A stretch of DNA of 64,000 bases, taken from Bugula neritina. Its lineage: Eukaryota > Bryozoa > Gymnolaemata > Cheilostomatida > Bugulidae. A program made the position numbers and the translations under genes. The stretch is taken from assembly GCA_964035545.1 (NCBI GenBank), contig OZ037765.1:7700698-7764697 (forward strand), in the 5' to 3' direction. Every line of letters begins with the position of its first letter. The first letter of the stretch is position 1. The notes under the pieces were generated by a model. The model was not told the origin of the DNA. It did not search any database and worked only from the letters and a program-made list of their open reading frames with translations. Below are positions 1-11,954 of this stretch, in pieces.

Positions 1-364
1 ACTCAGCAGGAAATAGGTCTGCTGTCATACAAATAAACTAGCTTCATATAACGAGAATTGATTTGAGTACTGGAAAACAATGTTTTAAGCATGATTAACT
101 AGATAGCATGTGCAAATTGTGTCAGTAAATGAAAGTATAAATATAATAAATATAGATAGATAATAAAATTAAAAGCTTCTTTTTTACTTAAATTTTGAAG
201 TTGAATGAACTCAGCCAACTTCAAGTAAAGAAAGTCCATGTGGCCAGAATCGAGGGGGTTGATGAATTAGTTGATACATTAGAATGTTTAATCTGGTATA
301 AATGCTATACACAATAAGTATAAACTTGGTTTGCTCCTTATTTGCTTCAGCCCTTACTAGATAC

Positions 365-3300
365 CAGTTTCCACAGCTAGAATGCTACTCTCAATACACA
401 AAGTTGACTCACTGTTTACAGAACTTCTGAGGATGAACTTTATATCTTCTATATACTTGGTGTCCGAAGCGTATTCCTTCAACCAAACATCTCTACACTT
501 TTCATTAGACAAAACAGTTGTGAGAAATCTCGTAGCTTCTACCAGAGTTGGGGCGTCAGTCTTTCCCAGCAAACTAAGGGACAATACCCTAAAAGAAACT
601 TATGAATTGATAATAAAATAAAATCAAAAATAAAATTCAGGTTGAATATCTAAGCATATTATATTAGAATGAACTATATAACCATTTGCCCATACACCAC
701 AATTTTAACCCAAGTTATTCTACTATCTGATTGAGATCTTGGACTAAACAACTGGAGTGTGTGTGTGTGTGTGTGTGTGCGTGTGCGTGTTGGGCTAGTT
801 TGAGTTATTTGAGTATACATGCAGTATATGAGTGGGTATGCTGATAAATAAAGAAACTGATGGTCAGTATACCAGCGAATAGAATTCTTGCATATGATTT
901 ACTTGCTAATTTCAAAATAATCAAAGACCCAACATTGTTGTTTCATATAAACTTGAGTGCAGCCTTTTTCCTTGTCAAAGTATTTCAAAATAAACACAAT
1001 GCAATACAATTTAGTAATTATGCAATTAGGTTGAATAAGAAAGTTTGGCCATGTTGTCATAGAAATAGTATCAATAATCCTTAGGACCTGATTATGTTGA
1101 CCTGTTTGTTTTTTAAAACGGTACACTATTTAAATCATGAGTTGTTCTAACAATCTAAACTAATGATTGGGCTCCCACGAAAACAATGGTATGCTAGAGC
1201 AGATTATATATGCTTTTAAAATTTTTGTCAAAAAGTAATAAAATGAAAGTCCATAATGTGGGACAAAACTACAAAAATTCATGCGTTTTCACTTGTAATT
1301 TTAAAGTTAAAATTATCTCATTGCTTGAGCAAGTTAATTTCGTTATGACACTATCAAAAGGTAAGTTACAGTGAAAATGAAGCTTTGCGTGCTGAAAACA
1401 GGTCCGTGTATTGCTAGTTATCATATTGCTAGTTATCATATTGCTAGTTATCATATTGCTAGTTATCATATTGCTAGTTAGCATATTGCTAGTTATCATA
1501 TTGCTAGTCAACAAACCTACACCAGAAACTGACTGTTTGCCATACTTTCACAGACACTTGCAGTACATGCCATGTTGCCCAAGATGCCAATAGCGATTTC
1601 CTACAATAGTATGGAGTCAGTGATGAGTAACAAAATATAAAAGTAAATTTTACACTCTGACAGCTAATGTACATTTTATCAACAAAAGTGCACCTTACTG
1701 TAGCAGACAGTGGGATAGTGTATATCTAAACATATACTGTTGCAGGTAAAATATATAATATACAACTATAACAGGAAATCCTGACTTAACCTGCAGGAAA
1801 TTTTATTAAACATTTTGTTTAGTTAAAACACAAGTGTTGTGTAGTATAAACAAATTTAAATGGACCTGTGATAACAGTCAACTGCGTTTTAGAGCCACAA
1901 ACTAGCAGCACCTGCATTCTACAGCTCATGTCATTCAACAAACTGTCATTTCTGATTGCATCAGGCTGTTTAGATCTTGTAGCTTACATTGAATGTAAAT
2001 TTATATGCCGGACTGATATTTAAAATACAATAATAATCAAAATTCCTTGTATTGCACCCAGTACCAAAAGTTGGTAAGTTAGCCAAATTTAGCTATGCAT
2101 TTAAATTTATTTATACACAACACTTGTTTCACTTGTGTCAGAATGTTTAATAAAATTTCCTGCAGGTGAAGTCAAGATTTCCGTTATTTGGGATCTAACT
2201 ATTAGTCTAGACCAGAAGGTTATAAATTTTGGGAACAAATGTATCCTTTTACTGAAATTTGACTCTCACAAACAATATTATAAATATCAAATCTATGAAT
2301 TATAACACTGCAATGGACCAGAAGTGGGAAGACTATTCCAACTATTAATGCTACAAGTTCAGGTCAGACAAGTACCGTGGCTCTAGGAGCATTAGACTTG
2401 GATATAACTTCTATGAGAATGTCTACAGCTTTAAATTCTTGAAGAAGTTTTGCTACATTTTCATCAGAGCTCATATCCCAGAGCTGACACAACTCGTCCT
2501 GCAGAGTATCGCTGATGTTGATGATGTCAGAGTCAGCAGTTGAAATGCTGTCGAGTTGAGCTCCGGCAAGCTGACGGTCTTTAGCAGGTGAGTCTGTAGC
2601 AGTTTCTAAAGCAACAATGAAACAAGGTTTTACTTAGCATAACTTATTAGTCCATATAACACGTTTAAAAGGTCGACATAGTATCCAAAACTATTACTAA
2701 TCAACTATGTATATAAACTGCCAATTATGAAATAAGAGTACCTTTCACGGACTTGCTATCATTCAATTGAGTTGAGCTGCTTTCATCAAGTGAAGATCCT
2801 TTAACACAATCACCCTTAGCGTCTGTATTTGAGACAGACTCTACAACACACATACAGTTATCAACACCACAAAACCTAGTTTAGTATAATTTATATAATT
2901 TATGCATATATTAGTAATAGTCGTTTTGAGTAAAATGTAACAAAAAATAGACAACTTTAAAAACATTTCACATCATATATTGCATTATTTGAATTAAAGC
3001 CGCTTGTTGAAAATAGCAGCAACAAAAAACAAACCTGAGGTAGTGGCAGCACTGTCAACAGGCTGTTCGATCACCTATAACAAAAATAATTTGAATTCAA
3101 CAACTATTACGCATTAAAAAAATAAAATTTAAAGTTTAAACTAAAATGTCTTGCCTTAAGAAGGTTCATTAAAGTACGGAATAGCCAATGTTTACTAAAG
3201 GCTGTTCCGCCAATATTGTCACTCAGGCCGAGAATTTCTCTGGGAGGAGAAGGGTTCCTCACGGGAGCGGGACTTTCACTTCCAAAAGCAATCATTGCAG

Positions 3301-3448
3301 GACTGCAGCCACCAGCAATCATTGCAGGACTGCAGCCACCAGCAATCATTGCAGGACTGCAGCTACCTAAAGGCAATGATGCAGAACTTCCTTCACTTGT
3401 GTCTGCACTACTCTTGGTCAGAAACCTCTCAACTTTTGATTCACTCAT
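365..3448 (-). CDS. SAAL1: SAAL1-like protein (serum amyloid A-like 1), 3' end not found
   Basis: Minus-strand gene. Exons with matching phase: 3448-3155, 3074-3035, 2840-2742, 2605-2376, 1600-1521, 588-365. Residues near DNIGGTAFSKHWLFRTLM, DELCQLWDMSSDENVAKLL, GILGNMAC and TLVEATRFLTTVL follow the order of blocks in animal SAAL1, an armadillo-like helical-repeat protein linked to cell proliferation and inflammation. The start at 3448 gives an acidic, Ser-rich N terminus; residues about 28-54 contain three tandem 9-residue CSPAMIAGG-type repeats. The first intron appears to begin with GC (AAG|GCAAGA) and is then GC-AG. The last visible exon ends in phase 1 with donor GTATCT, so at least one more exon is needed; I could not recognise it in 1-364 and the gene probably runs off the left edge. 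The family call is from remembered blocks and no alignment was run. Confidence 0.8.
753..790. repeat. (GT)n microsatellite
   Basis: Short GT dinucleotide run with a few GC interruptions, downstream of the last SAAL1 intron acceptor on the opposite strand (intronic). Confidence 0.9.
1410..1510. repeat. 15-bp tandem repeat, about 7 copies
   Basis: Nearly perfect array of the unit ATTGCTAGTTATCAT. It lies in the SAAL1 intron, starting about ten bases inside the donor of exon 1600-1521. One unit carries a T-to-G change (TTAGCAT). Open frames across it are repeat artefacts. Confidence 0.95.
1767..2186. mobile_element. MITE-like element with long terminal inverted repeats
   Basis: Left arm about 1767-1862 (ATAACAGGAAATCCTGACTT..., containing CCTGCAGGAAATTTTATTAA) is repeated in inverse orientation at about 2096-2186 (...AAGTCAAGATTTCCGTTAT). 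The arms are about 90 bp and differ by scattered substitutions and small indels. The spacer of about 230 bp has no coding capacity. Lying inside a SAAL1 intron, this is a non-autonomous DNA transposon or foldback element. The target duplication is unclear (possibly TA or AT), so I do not assign a superfamily. Confidence 0.75.
3290..3366. repeat. 27-bp tandem repeat within SAAL1 coding sequence, 3 copies
   Basis: Three tandem units (core GCAATCATTGCAGGACTGCA on the plus strand) encode the repeated CSPAMIAGG peptide on the minus strand. The period is a multiple of three, so copy-number change keeps the frame. Confidence 0.93.
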
Positions 3449-3769
3449 CTACATCAATACAATAATTGGGTTGCAAACAAGATGTTATCATTTTCTATTA
3501 TTCTAACTTTGATCATTAATGGTTGGTTGCACAAGCACTTCCATCTACAGCACCAGAAGGGGGCAAACTAATAATATTACTATTACTAATACAAGTAACT
3601 AATACTAAGTAACACAAACTGTAATACTAATAGTAAAAGTCTGTCACTGTCAGTCACTGACTGTGACTCTGACTGAGTCAGTGTGAGTATCTATGGTTAT
3701 TGTTGATGATGGTGTCTGACAATTGACTTAGACCTCAGGCTATCAGCTAAATACTTAATACTAACACTC
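3449..3769. other. Upstream region of SAAL1, low complexity
   Basis: No gene seen. It contains degenerate ACTAAT/AGTAAT trinucleotide-like sequence (about 3570-3640) followed by a CACTGACTGTGACTCTGACT-type GACT-rich run. The SAAL1 promoter and 5' UTR should lie here. Confidence 0.5.
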
Positions 3770-3993
3770 TGTAGCGATTCAACCTATAACAGTTATAACC
3801 CAACACGCTGATATGTTTGGCTTCCCATCTTCATTCTATTGTTACAAGTACATTCTCTGGCTTATGGTTTGAGACAGATTAAAGATTACCTATCACACGA
3901 AACTAACCCAAACTTTCTTATCACAATATCTGTTTATCCACAAACAATTACAATAACAATTACAAAACATTGGAACACTCACTGACATAAACA
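3770..3993 (+). mobile_element. Candidate 5' LTR of a Ty3/gypsy-type element
   Basis: The interval starts with TGTAGCGATTC and ends with ATAAACA, giving TG...CA termini. It is immediately followed by TGGTGCCCCGAGTGAGG (3994-4010), which looks like a tRNA primer-binding site. A gag-like frame begins 80 bases further on. The left boundary rests on the TGT start only; no second LTR copy was seen in the window to confirm it. Confidence 0.45.
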
Positions 3994-4089
3994 TGGTGCC
4001 CCGAGTGAGGAAGTTATCACACTGAACGCTACCTATACTACAGCTAGTTCCTGATACCTGATACAAGATAAGAAATAGTTATTGTAAAC

Positions 4090-4404
4090 ATGGCAACTGC
4101 ACAAGATTTTCTTATGCCCAAACCCCTGCAAGATGGTGCAGAGTTGTCCACCCAATGGTCCCGCTTCAAGGAAGAGTTCGACTATTACCTAATAGCTGCA
4201 GTAAAATCTGACAAAGAGGATAAAATAAAAATAGCCATTCTACTGCGGACCATTGGACCAAGAGGCGTAGACATATTCAAAAGTTTCAAGTTTGGGGAAA
4301 GAGAATCTAAAGATGTTTACAAGGATGTCCTAGGAAAATTTGACAACTTTTGTAAAAAGACCTCCAACAAAATAATCAAAAGACACCATCATCAACAGTT
4401 ATGA
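4090..4404 (+). pseudogene. Retrotransposon gag-like fragment (Ty3/gypsy type), truncated
   Basis: An open frame of 104 residues with a good start. It has the pattern of the N-terminal part of gag proteins in animal Ty3/gypsy elements: a Pro-rich lead, then W..FKEEFDYYLIA, a Lys/Asp-rich stretch, and ILLRTIGPRGVDIFKSF. It ends early in a His/Lys-rich tail, and no nucleocapsid zinc knuckle, protease or reverse transcriptase follows. Together with the LTR and primer-site candidates just upstream it is the 5' stump of a decayed retrotransposon. A domesticated gag gene is possible but nothing supports it. Confidence 0.6.
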
Positions 4405-6200
4405 CAGTATGAGTATGACTTTACCCGTAGGAGTATACCGTAGGACGTATGCCTATTGATATTGATATCCAATTTCATAGTCTTACAGTAACTGCATTAG
4501 ATTAAATAATTAATATCAATATGTTCACTGATTAGTTAGTTACTACTTGTAGTTGTAAGCTATTACTATTAGACTTACTTTTAGTATTAGTTATTTAGTA
4601 TTAGCTAACCAGTTGAATATACTCATACTGATACTGCATATATTTATATAATAACTGCATCATCATCATGATCAATAAGTATAACATTAACCGAGTTATT
4701 CATATTCATATTGATAATGATATTCATATTCATATTGATGCATTTATTATAATTCAAGCTAATAGTTTAAAGGGAGTGTAACACTGAAAGTAAGTATAAC
4801 ACTGATTCAAACTGTAAGACTAACTCCAAGTGTAAGACTGGGTGTAAGTTTAACTTTAAGACTAAAAGTAACTGTAAGTTCAAGTAAAGATTATAAATAC
4901 TAATTAGTAATTTCATATTTGCTTATTTGGCTGATGCTTTGTAAAATTGGAAAAGCACGTTTAAGGTCAAGGCTAAAAATTTAACCTTAGATCAAAAATT
5001 TGAAAAGCAAAGTAAATTAGCATGTAAATAATATGATTATGATGTCGTTCCTCCCCCAATAGAAACATAAAATGCTGTGGTGCAGCCACTAATTGCATTT
5101 GCAGACTAAATATCACTAGAAGCAGCACCAAGTTGGGGGCGCCTGAGTGCAGCATATTTTGTATAAACCTCGTTGTACAAACTCCAAACTCGAGACTCAA
5201 ACCAATGCACTTAGAGACCATTAACTTCGTGCTGTTTTAAGCAACTCTCCTGCAGGCTTTCAAAGGAGTGGGCTTTAATTTTTCGCAACATATCCTTATG
5301 TTATTAAACTAATAATAATTTAGACTGGTGCTATGATTACAATAAATCACTGTCAAATTTTAAGTAATAAATCTCTTTATTATAATTATTGGTTATTTTA
5401 CAGCGATAATAAATGCAATAGTTATTTGCTTTAAATTAACTTTGACAACTATTGTTAGTGTAACACTAACTGTAACTGTAACTTTTAAGTGTTACTATTA
5501 GTATCACTATTAGTATTATTATTACTCTAAGTCAATAACTATTACTATTAGTATTACTAAACTAAAACTAAAAGTAAATCTAATACTAATACTAATAGTA
5601 GTAATATTATTGTTAACTAATATTAACTATTGCTGTTAGATTTAGTATTATTATTACTATAACTTTCAAGTATCAGTATGAGTATGACTATTGGCAATAT
5701 AATTATTGAATTACTGTTATTGTTAGTAATACTAATAGTATTGGTATTACAGTCACTGTTTTATTTACAGCATATTTTTATTAGTATTATACTATTAATA
5801 TTAATATTTCTGGTTAATATTGCTATTAGTATTAATATAAATCTTAGTAATACTTTAACTTATACTAACAATATTACTATTACTATTACTATTACTGACT
5901 ATAACTATTACTAATGGTAATAGTAGTTATATCTGTTCAGTATTAATATATAAATTAGCATTTTTAAAATTTTTAGCTATCAAGCACTTTATAAATCATT
6001 GAAGAGCTTAAAATATGTGTATAAGAAACATAAATTTGATGTTATAAGAAAGTGAATGTATAATTTGAATGCATTGTGCAATGTCAAGTGATTTTTGTAA
6101 TTTTTTGTTTGCTGTATTGTAAAATGTCTTTTTGCAGTTTGCGATACGTTGTGCTGCTTAGAATTAGATAGTCTTATGCTTTTAAATGGCAGAAAATTCT
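4405..6200. other. Intergenic stretch of cryptically simple sequence
   Basis: No gene supported. About 4540-4760 and 5450-5930 are degenerate TACTATTAG/AATACTAAT and CATATTGATATT mixtures, and 4770-4890 is a run of diverged GTAAGACTAACTCCAAGTGT-like motifs. The remainder is AT-rich unique sequence. The 78-residue Ile/Leu-rich frame at 5678-5914 is a product of this simple sequence. Confidence 0.6.
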
Positions 6201-6263
6201 TAAAAAGTGTTTTCATTTGTATTTTGTAGATGGTTGGATGATGGTGCTAAAAATTTGTTAAGC

Positions 6264-9200
6264 ATGTTTTGTAAATCTTTACTAGTTAAATTAGCTGCAT
6301 CAGTAAATCATCAGATTTGGAGAAATACTAAACTGTATGGTGTTACAGTTTGTTCTCATTTTTATCCTACTTCTGGTCATCAAGCTCATCTACAATACAG
6401 ATTATGCAGCAATTACTGTAAAACAAATCCAGATGTTGCTCCTGGTGCTATACACAATGTTAAGTCTATATGTTTGAAGTGGGCTGAACATTTTAAGCAT
6501 AAAAATATTCCTGAACCAGAAGTTTCTGCTGAGCTCATTGTTGCTCATGTTCTTGGCTTTAAAACAGTAAGTATTAGATTGTGACATTCTGGCTTCTTAT
6601 TTTGTGTCTAAGCAATGGTTTTTTGCAATAATTCATAGCTGAGGCTGGTTTTTTCGTAGATTTGTATATCTGACAAATGTGCTCTAATTGGTGGGTTTTG
6701 AGAAAACATCATTTAAATCGTTTAAACATGATATTTATTATTCAATAACTAGACTCATTAGAGAGATTATTGAAACGTGATAGTGAAAAGCTTCACCTTT
6801 TCTTAATTACTACATATTATTTTTCAGTTATGCTCTCTTTCTAGCATCTAGAAAAAAATCCCCTTCACTCCAAATGTTCATCATATTGTATTTGAGATCC
6901 AGTGAACGTTCGCCAGAAAACTGAGAAAATTTTGACAATTCCAATCATATAAAAATCTCCTGAAGTCAGTTGATTTATAGCTGCAATCTAGTTGCGAAAA
7001 CAAATCCTACGTAGTAACATAATACATAGTTTCTTATTTCCTACCATTAAAATAGAATACATATATTAAGAGAACATGTATCTTGTTTTACTTGTTTTCT
7101 AGTTAGCAGGTGTTGTTCCCTGGCAGATTGTACCTACAGTCAAAACAGATAAGATTAATAAGTTGTGTTTACTGCGACTTGAAAGGTATGTATAACTAAT
7201 ACTTCTTTTCACTTTCTTATATTTTTCAATATCTTTTAACCACATGGAGCAACTTTGTTCTAATGTAGATAGACAATTCCTTTTTATTCTGGGATATGGT
7301 TTTGTTATACTATAAATTTATAATTATTTCATGATTAATTTATAAAATTATAAATTCTATTTGTTGACTAATAGTTTTTTATTCTATTCAACATCTTCAG
7401 AATGCCTGTGCAATATATCATTGAAGAATGGGATTTCAGAGATCTTTTGCTGGAAATGAGGCCTCCTGTTCTAATCCCAAGACCTGAAACTGAGGTCGGT
7501 GAATGTATCTAGGCCCTAGGCCCTCGGGCTATGCCGTCTATTTAGAATTAATTTTTTGCTGACAGTGAAAAACGCAAAATTTTGAACATCTATAAAGGAA
7601 ATTAGGTTTTCATCTTTATAATATAAGATAGTATAATTTAGACTTAATATATTATATATATTTTTAATTCCATATATGTATTATAAAAAATATGTTGCAG
7701 GAGTTAATTGGTTTTATCCACCAATACCAAGTTTCTAATCACCTTCTACCACCGGAATGGATTTTAGATATTGGATGTGGCTGTGGAGCTATAATACTAT
7801 CTCTGTGCAAGGAATATCCACTATCTCAATGTATCGGCATCGATCAGTCCCCAGCTGCTTGTGATCTTTCTAGAAAAAATGCCAACAGCAATTCTTTAGC
7901 CGTTCACATTGAGAACATACAGTTTAATGACGATATTGTTAAAAGTAATAAACACAATAATACATTACTGTTTAGTTTTATCTTTATTATTGGCGTTATG
8001 AAATTTCAGACTTGCCATGCAACTATACACAGTTGTCTTCTCTATGTCGGTGATAGACAACTCCACTAACCACGACCGAGCTCAATAGTTCCATGTATAT
8101 TATAATAAAATCAATTTCGTTTCTGTCTTCTCATTTTATCACAAATATTCAATTTTTGTACTTGAAATTCTTGTAGCCATGTTTTATACCATTATTTAAT
8201 GAACACGATTTAGTAGACTAAGATGATAACCAAGATTTAAATGTTGTAGAAGAGAAGTTGTTTCATCATGGCTTTGATCTAATAGTCAGTAACCCACCAT
8301 ATATTAAGAAAGAAGATTTGGAGATACTACCTCCAGAAATAAAATGGTTAGCTATGTACAGATAATCTAATCAAGTCTGTTTTATGTAATCAATGACTTT
8401 GTTCTGTTAGACGTGTATAAAGTAGGGAACCAAATTGACACTTCATTCTTTTCACAATCAACATTTTCATATGATGTGTAAAATACTTGTTTAATGTTTC
8501 TAAACTCATTGGTGTGCATTTTACAATTTCCTTGTTTACACACCCACACTAAATAAAAAGTTTATTCAACAATAATTCTATTTCAACTTAAACTGTGAGT
8601 ATTTCTATTTCCTCATCAATGTACACAGTTCTGTTTACAAATTTCTCACTGTTTCGGCACCTAACCTTTTATGTGTTCACATGTGTGCCTTTATCTCATA
8701 TCAACTTTTCCTCATTTGAGTTGGTCACCCAATGTTATGCAACATACTGTTAACTGTTACCTTATTTCCTGTAACAGCTATGAAGATGTTTCTGGGGCAT
8801 TAGATGGTGGTGCAGACGGGCTGGAAATGATTGTATCTATTCTCAGGAATGCAAAATACTTACTAAATAAACAAGGGTGAGTGTATTTAGTTTATGCATT
8901 ACCTAATTAATAAAAACTGCGGTTTTGATTAGATTATATTATACTTACTAAATAAGCATAGGTAGGTTTCTCAGGTGTCTATAATACTTACCAAGTAAAT
9001 TATTCAACATCAGAAAAAAAATTCTTATTTGCTGAATGAGGTTTTCTTCTTTTATTAAAAATTGCTTTATCATGTTGATAAATTCTTAGATAATAGCTTT
9101 TCAATGTTTTCTGGGGTAATGTAGAGACTGCAAGCTGCATATAAACTTTTTTTGCACTCACATAGGTCATATTTTACTAGTTTCTGTTTTTGAACATTTT

Positions 9201-11954
9201 TGAACAATTTTAAACAATGAAAAATATATTTTTTATCCTGAAGTTCCCAATAGTTTTAATAAAAATGCCAGCCAAAAATGTGTTATGCAGATATATCATT
9301 TTATCTATTTTGCATTAATTTTAGATACAGTATTGTGATTAATCATATATATAATAGCCAAATAGGGAGTGTTTGTTTCTGAATTTGTCATTATATTTTC
9401 AATTCTAATTGTTGTATTGCACTTACATTGTCATATGTTTTATGCATTTGAAATTGATGCGATTCAGTAGATATAAACATTTTTATGGAATAATTTTCGT
9501 TGTTCTACGTTCATCTTTTCAGCTGTGATTTTTTTGGCACTTGTGAGTTTACTATAGCCAAACCTTTTTAAAGTCTTGTAATATTGAGCAAGAGTTTTGG
9601 GTAGGAAAAGTCACTTTTCTTAACAGCTTGGTAACTCATATGCTTAGATGCTGTTAGTTTGCTTCATGTGCATTTCCACAATTTTAAAGCTAATTGCAAA
9701 AAACAAGTCATCTTATTGAATGATATTCTCTGCTTCTACCACAGTAGATAGAATATACTAGATCTCAGAATTGAAAGCATCTTCTAAGTATTGACTATAT
9801 ACTGACTAGATACTGACTACTGACTATATACTGACTATGTACTGACTAGATACTGACTATATACTGACTATGTACTGACTAGGTACTGACTAGATACTGA
9901 CTAGATACTGACTATATACTGGCTATGTACTGACTATATACTGTGACTATGTACTGACTATATACTGACTAGGTACTGACTAGATACTGACTATATACTG
10001 GCTATGTACTGACTATATACTGTGACTATGTACTGACTATATACTGGCTAGGTACTGACTACATACTGACTATGTACTGACTATATACTGACTAGATACT
10101 GACTATGTACTGACTAGGTACTGACTATATACTGACTAGATACTGACTATAGACTGACTAGGTACTGACTATATACTGACTATGTACTGACTAGATACTG
10201 ACTATATACTGACTAGGTACTGACTAGATACTGACTATGTACTGACTAGGTACTGACTATATACTGACTAGATACTGACTATAGACTGACTAGGTGCTGA
10301 CTAGGTACTGACTATATACTGACTATGTACTGACTAGATACTGACTATATATTGACTATATACTGACTAGGTATTGACTATATACTGAATAGATACTGAC
10401 TATAGACTGACTAGGTGCTGACTAGGTACTGACTATATACTGACTAGGTACTGACTTGGTACTGACTATATACTGACTAGGTCATGTACACAAGTTGATG
10501 AAGCTGTGAAGTATATTTTTAATATGGCTATTTCTAGCAACTTGATCAGAATGAAGTACTCAATAATTTTTTGACGTATCTCAGCAGCTGGATATTCTTA
10601 ATTCTTTATCTCTGCTGCCAGGAGCATGTTACTTCAGCATTGTATATTCAGCTAATATTATTTCTACTACTACTACTACTACTACTACTGTTGCTACTAC
10701 TACTACTACTGCTACTACTACTGCTACTGCTATTATTACTGCTACTACTACTGCTGCTGCTGCTGCTACTAGTACTACTGCTACTACTACTGCTGCTGCT
10801 GCTACTAGTACTACTGCTACTGCTGCTGCTGCTGCTACTAATACTACTGCTACTGCTGCTGCTACCACTACTACTCTTGCTACTTTTACCACTGCTACTA
10901 CTACTTCTATTACTACCTCTATTACTACTACTACTGCTACTTCTACTGCTACTGCTACTGCTACTATTACTGCAATTTTCTATTGTTATTTCTGCACTAT
11001 TACTATACTTGGTATAATACATTCAATCTCTCATTACTCGGTGTTTCTGTTTTACACAAATTATGATAAAACTCACACTCACAAAGGGAGCATGTGTGCA
11101 TATTTTTTAACTTACAAATTAATATATATTGTATTTGCCTTGCTATACATTCATAGTTAGCGAGATGTACTTTATATACCCTTCATAGCTATCTGGTAAG
11201 CCTATGTTTTATTATTGTTAGATTATAATATATTTTCATATTCATTAACCACCCAGCACTTGTGTAGGTGTTTATGTAGAATGCATCAAGCATTCCAGTA
11301 TGCCTCTCATGATTTTTCTCTTTCACATCTTGCTTGTCGACAATAAAACACGCTTTTTGCTCTCTTAGTTCACTGCTGTGTGATTGACATTTCTAAGTGA
11401 TTGTGATTCAAGTATAAATACTTCAGAGTTGCATCATAAATTAAAGTTTATGTAAAAGGAGTAGACATACATTTTTCAGACTTCTAGTTTTAAGGTGTTC
11501 CATGTTAAGATTGCCTAGCACTGAGCAATTTTAATAGCTAATCCATTTAATGTAGAGTGTTCTGCACAATAAAATACACAAAACCAACTATTTTCAATAG
11601 ACACATGGTGGTTCTGTACTCTGTGATATCTAGGTCTAAACTTTACAATAGTAACTATTAGAGTGGAGGTTGAGCAAGTCTTGTGGTATCTAGTAAAGCT
11701 GAAAATTGAGTTGAATGTGAAAATTGAGGAACTAAAAGCCTGATGATGAAGTTAAACTAAGTTCATAAAAACAAATGCTATCATAAAATATTTTATGTTG
11801 TGATTGCAGCCTGCTATGGTTAGAAGTTGATTCAAGCCACCCTGATCAAATCAAGAATTTAGTAGAAAATAACTTAGACTGGGGTCTTCAGTACATACAG
11901 ACATACAATGACTTTCTTGGCAAGCCCCGATTCTGTTTGCTTTCACTTCAATAA
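6264..11954 (+). CDS. HEMK1: Mitochondrial peptide-chain release factor N5-glutamine methyltransferase (HemK/PrmC family)
   Basis: Exons 6264-6566, 7103-7185, 7401-7494, 7701-7944, 8223-8346, 8778-8876 and 11810-11954. Phases agree and give about 363 residues. The enzyme transfers a methyl group from S-adenosylmethionine to the Gln of the GGQ motif in release factors. Visible landmarks in order: an N-terminal helical domain (residues about 50-100); [19 protein letters not shown]; the RPETE motif; the SAM-binding motif [10 protein letters not shown]; the catalytic VSNPPYI; and [17 protein letters not shown] near the C terminus. The first residues are basic and Ser/Leu-rich, consistent with a mitochondrial presequence. 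The start is the first in-frame Met after the acceptor TTTTGTAG at 6229. The last intron (8877-11809) is long and repeat-filled. The stop TAA lies inside an AATAAA at 11950-11955. Confidence 0.93.
9779..10483. repeat. Minisatellite (TACTGACTATA)n, about 700 bp
   Basis: About 65 tandem copies of a mainly 11-bp unit, TACTGACTAKR, with variants ending TA, GA, GG or TG and a few longer units (TACTGTGACTATG). Higher-order blocks recur, for example around 9900 and 9980. It lies in the last intron of HEMK1. No unique spacers separate the units, so it is not a CRISPR array. Confidence 0.97.
10664..10975. repeat. Interrupted (CTA/CTG)n trinucleotide tract, about 310 bp
   Basis: Long run of CTA, CTG and occasional ATT/CTT triplets in the last HEMK1 intron. 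It creates frames that would be poly-Leu on the plus strand and poly-Ser or poly-Ala/Val on the minus strand. These have no flanking coding signal and should not be called genes. Confidence 0.97.

Noticed and set aside
205-330. Plus-strand RIEGVDELVDTLECL-like reading
   Set aside because: Short and open by chance; does not join SAAL1 (opposite strand) or any other model.
5678-5914. 78-residue hydrophobic frame
   Set aside because: Encoded by degenerate ATT/ACT/AGT simple sequence; composition only.
6207-6263. Upstream Met at 6207 as HEMK1 start
   Set aside because: The segment before 6230 ends with the acceptor TTTTGTAG and reads as intron; the first Met after it, 6264, gives a basic presequence.
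9779-10483. Regularly spaced repeats resembling a CRISPR array
   Set aside because: Units abut directly with no unique spacers, and the locus is in a eukaryotic intron; it is a minisatellite.
10571-11022. Long poly-Leu, poly-Ser and Ala/Val frames on both strands
   Set aside because: Produced by the CTA/CTG triplet tract in the last HEMK1 intron; no coding signal outside the repeat.
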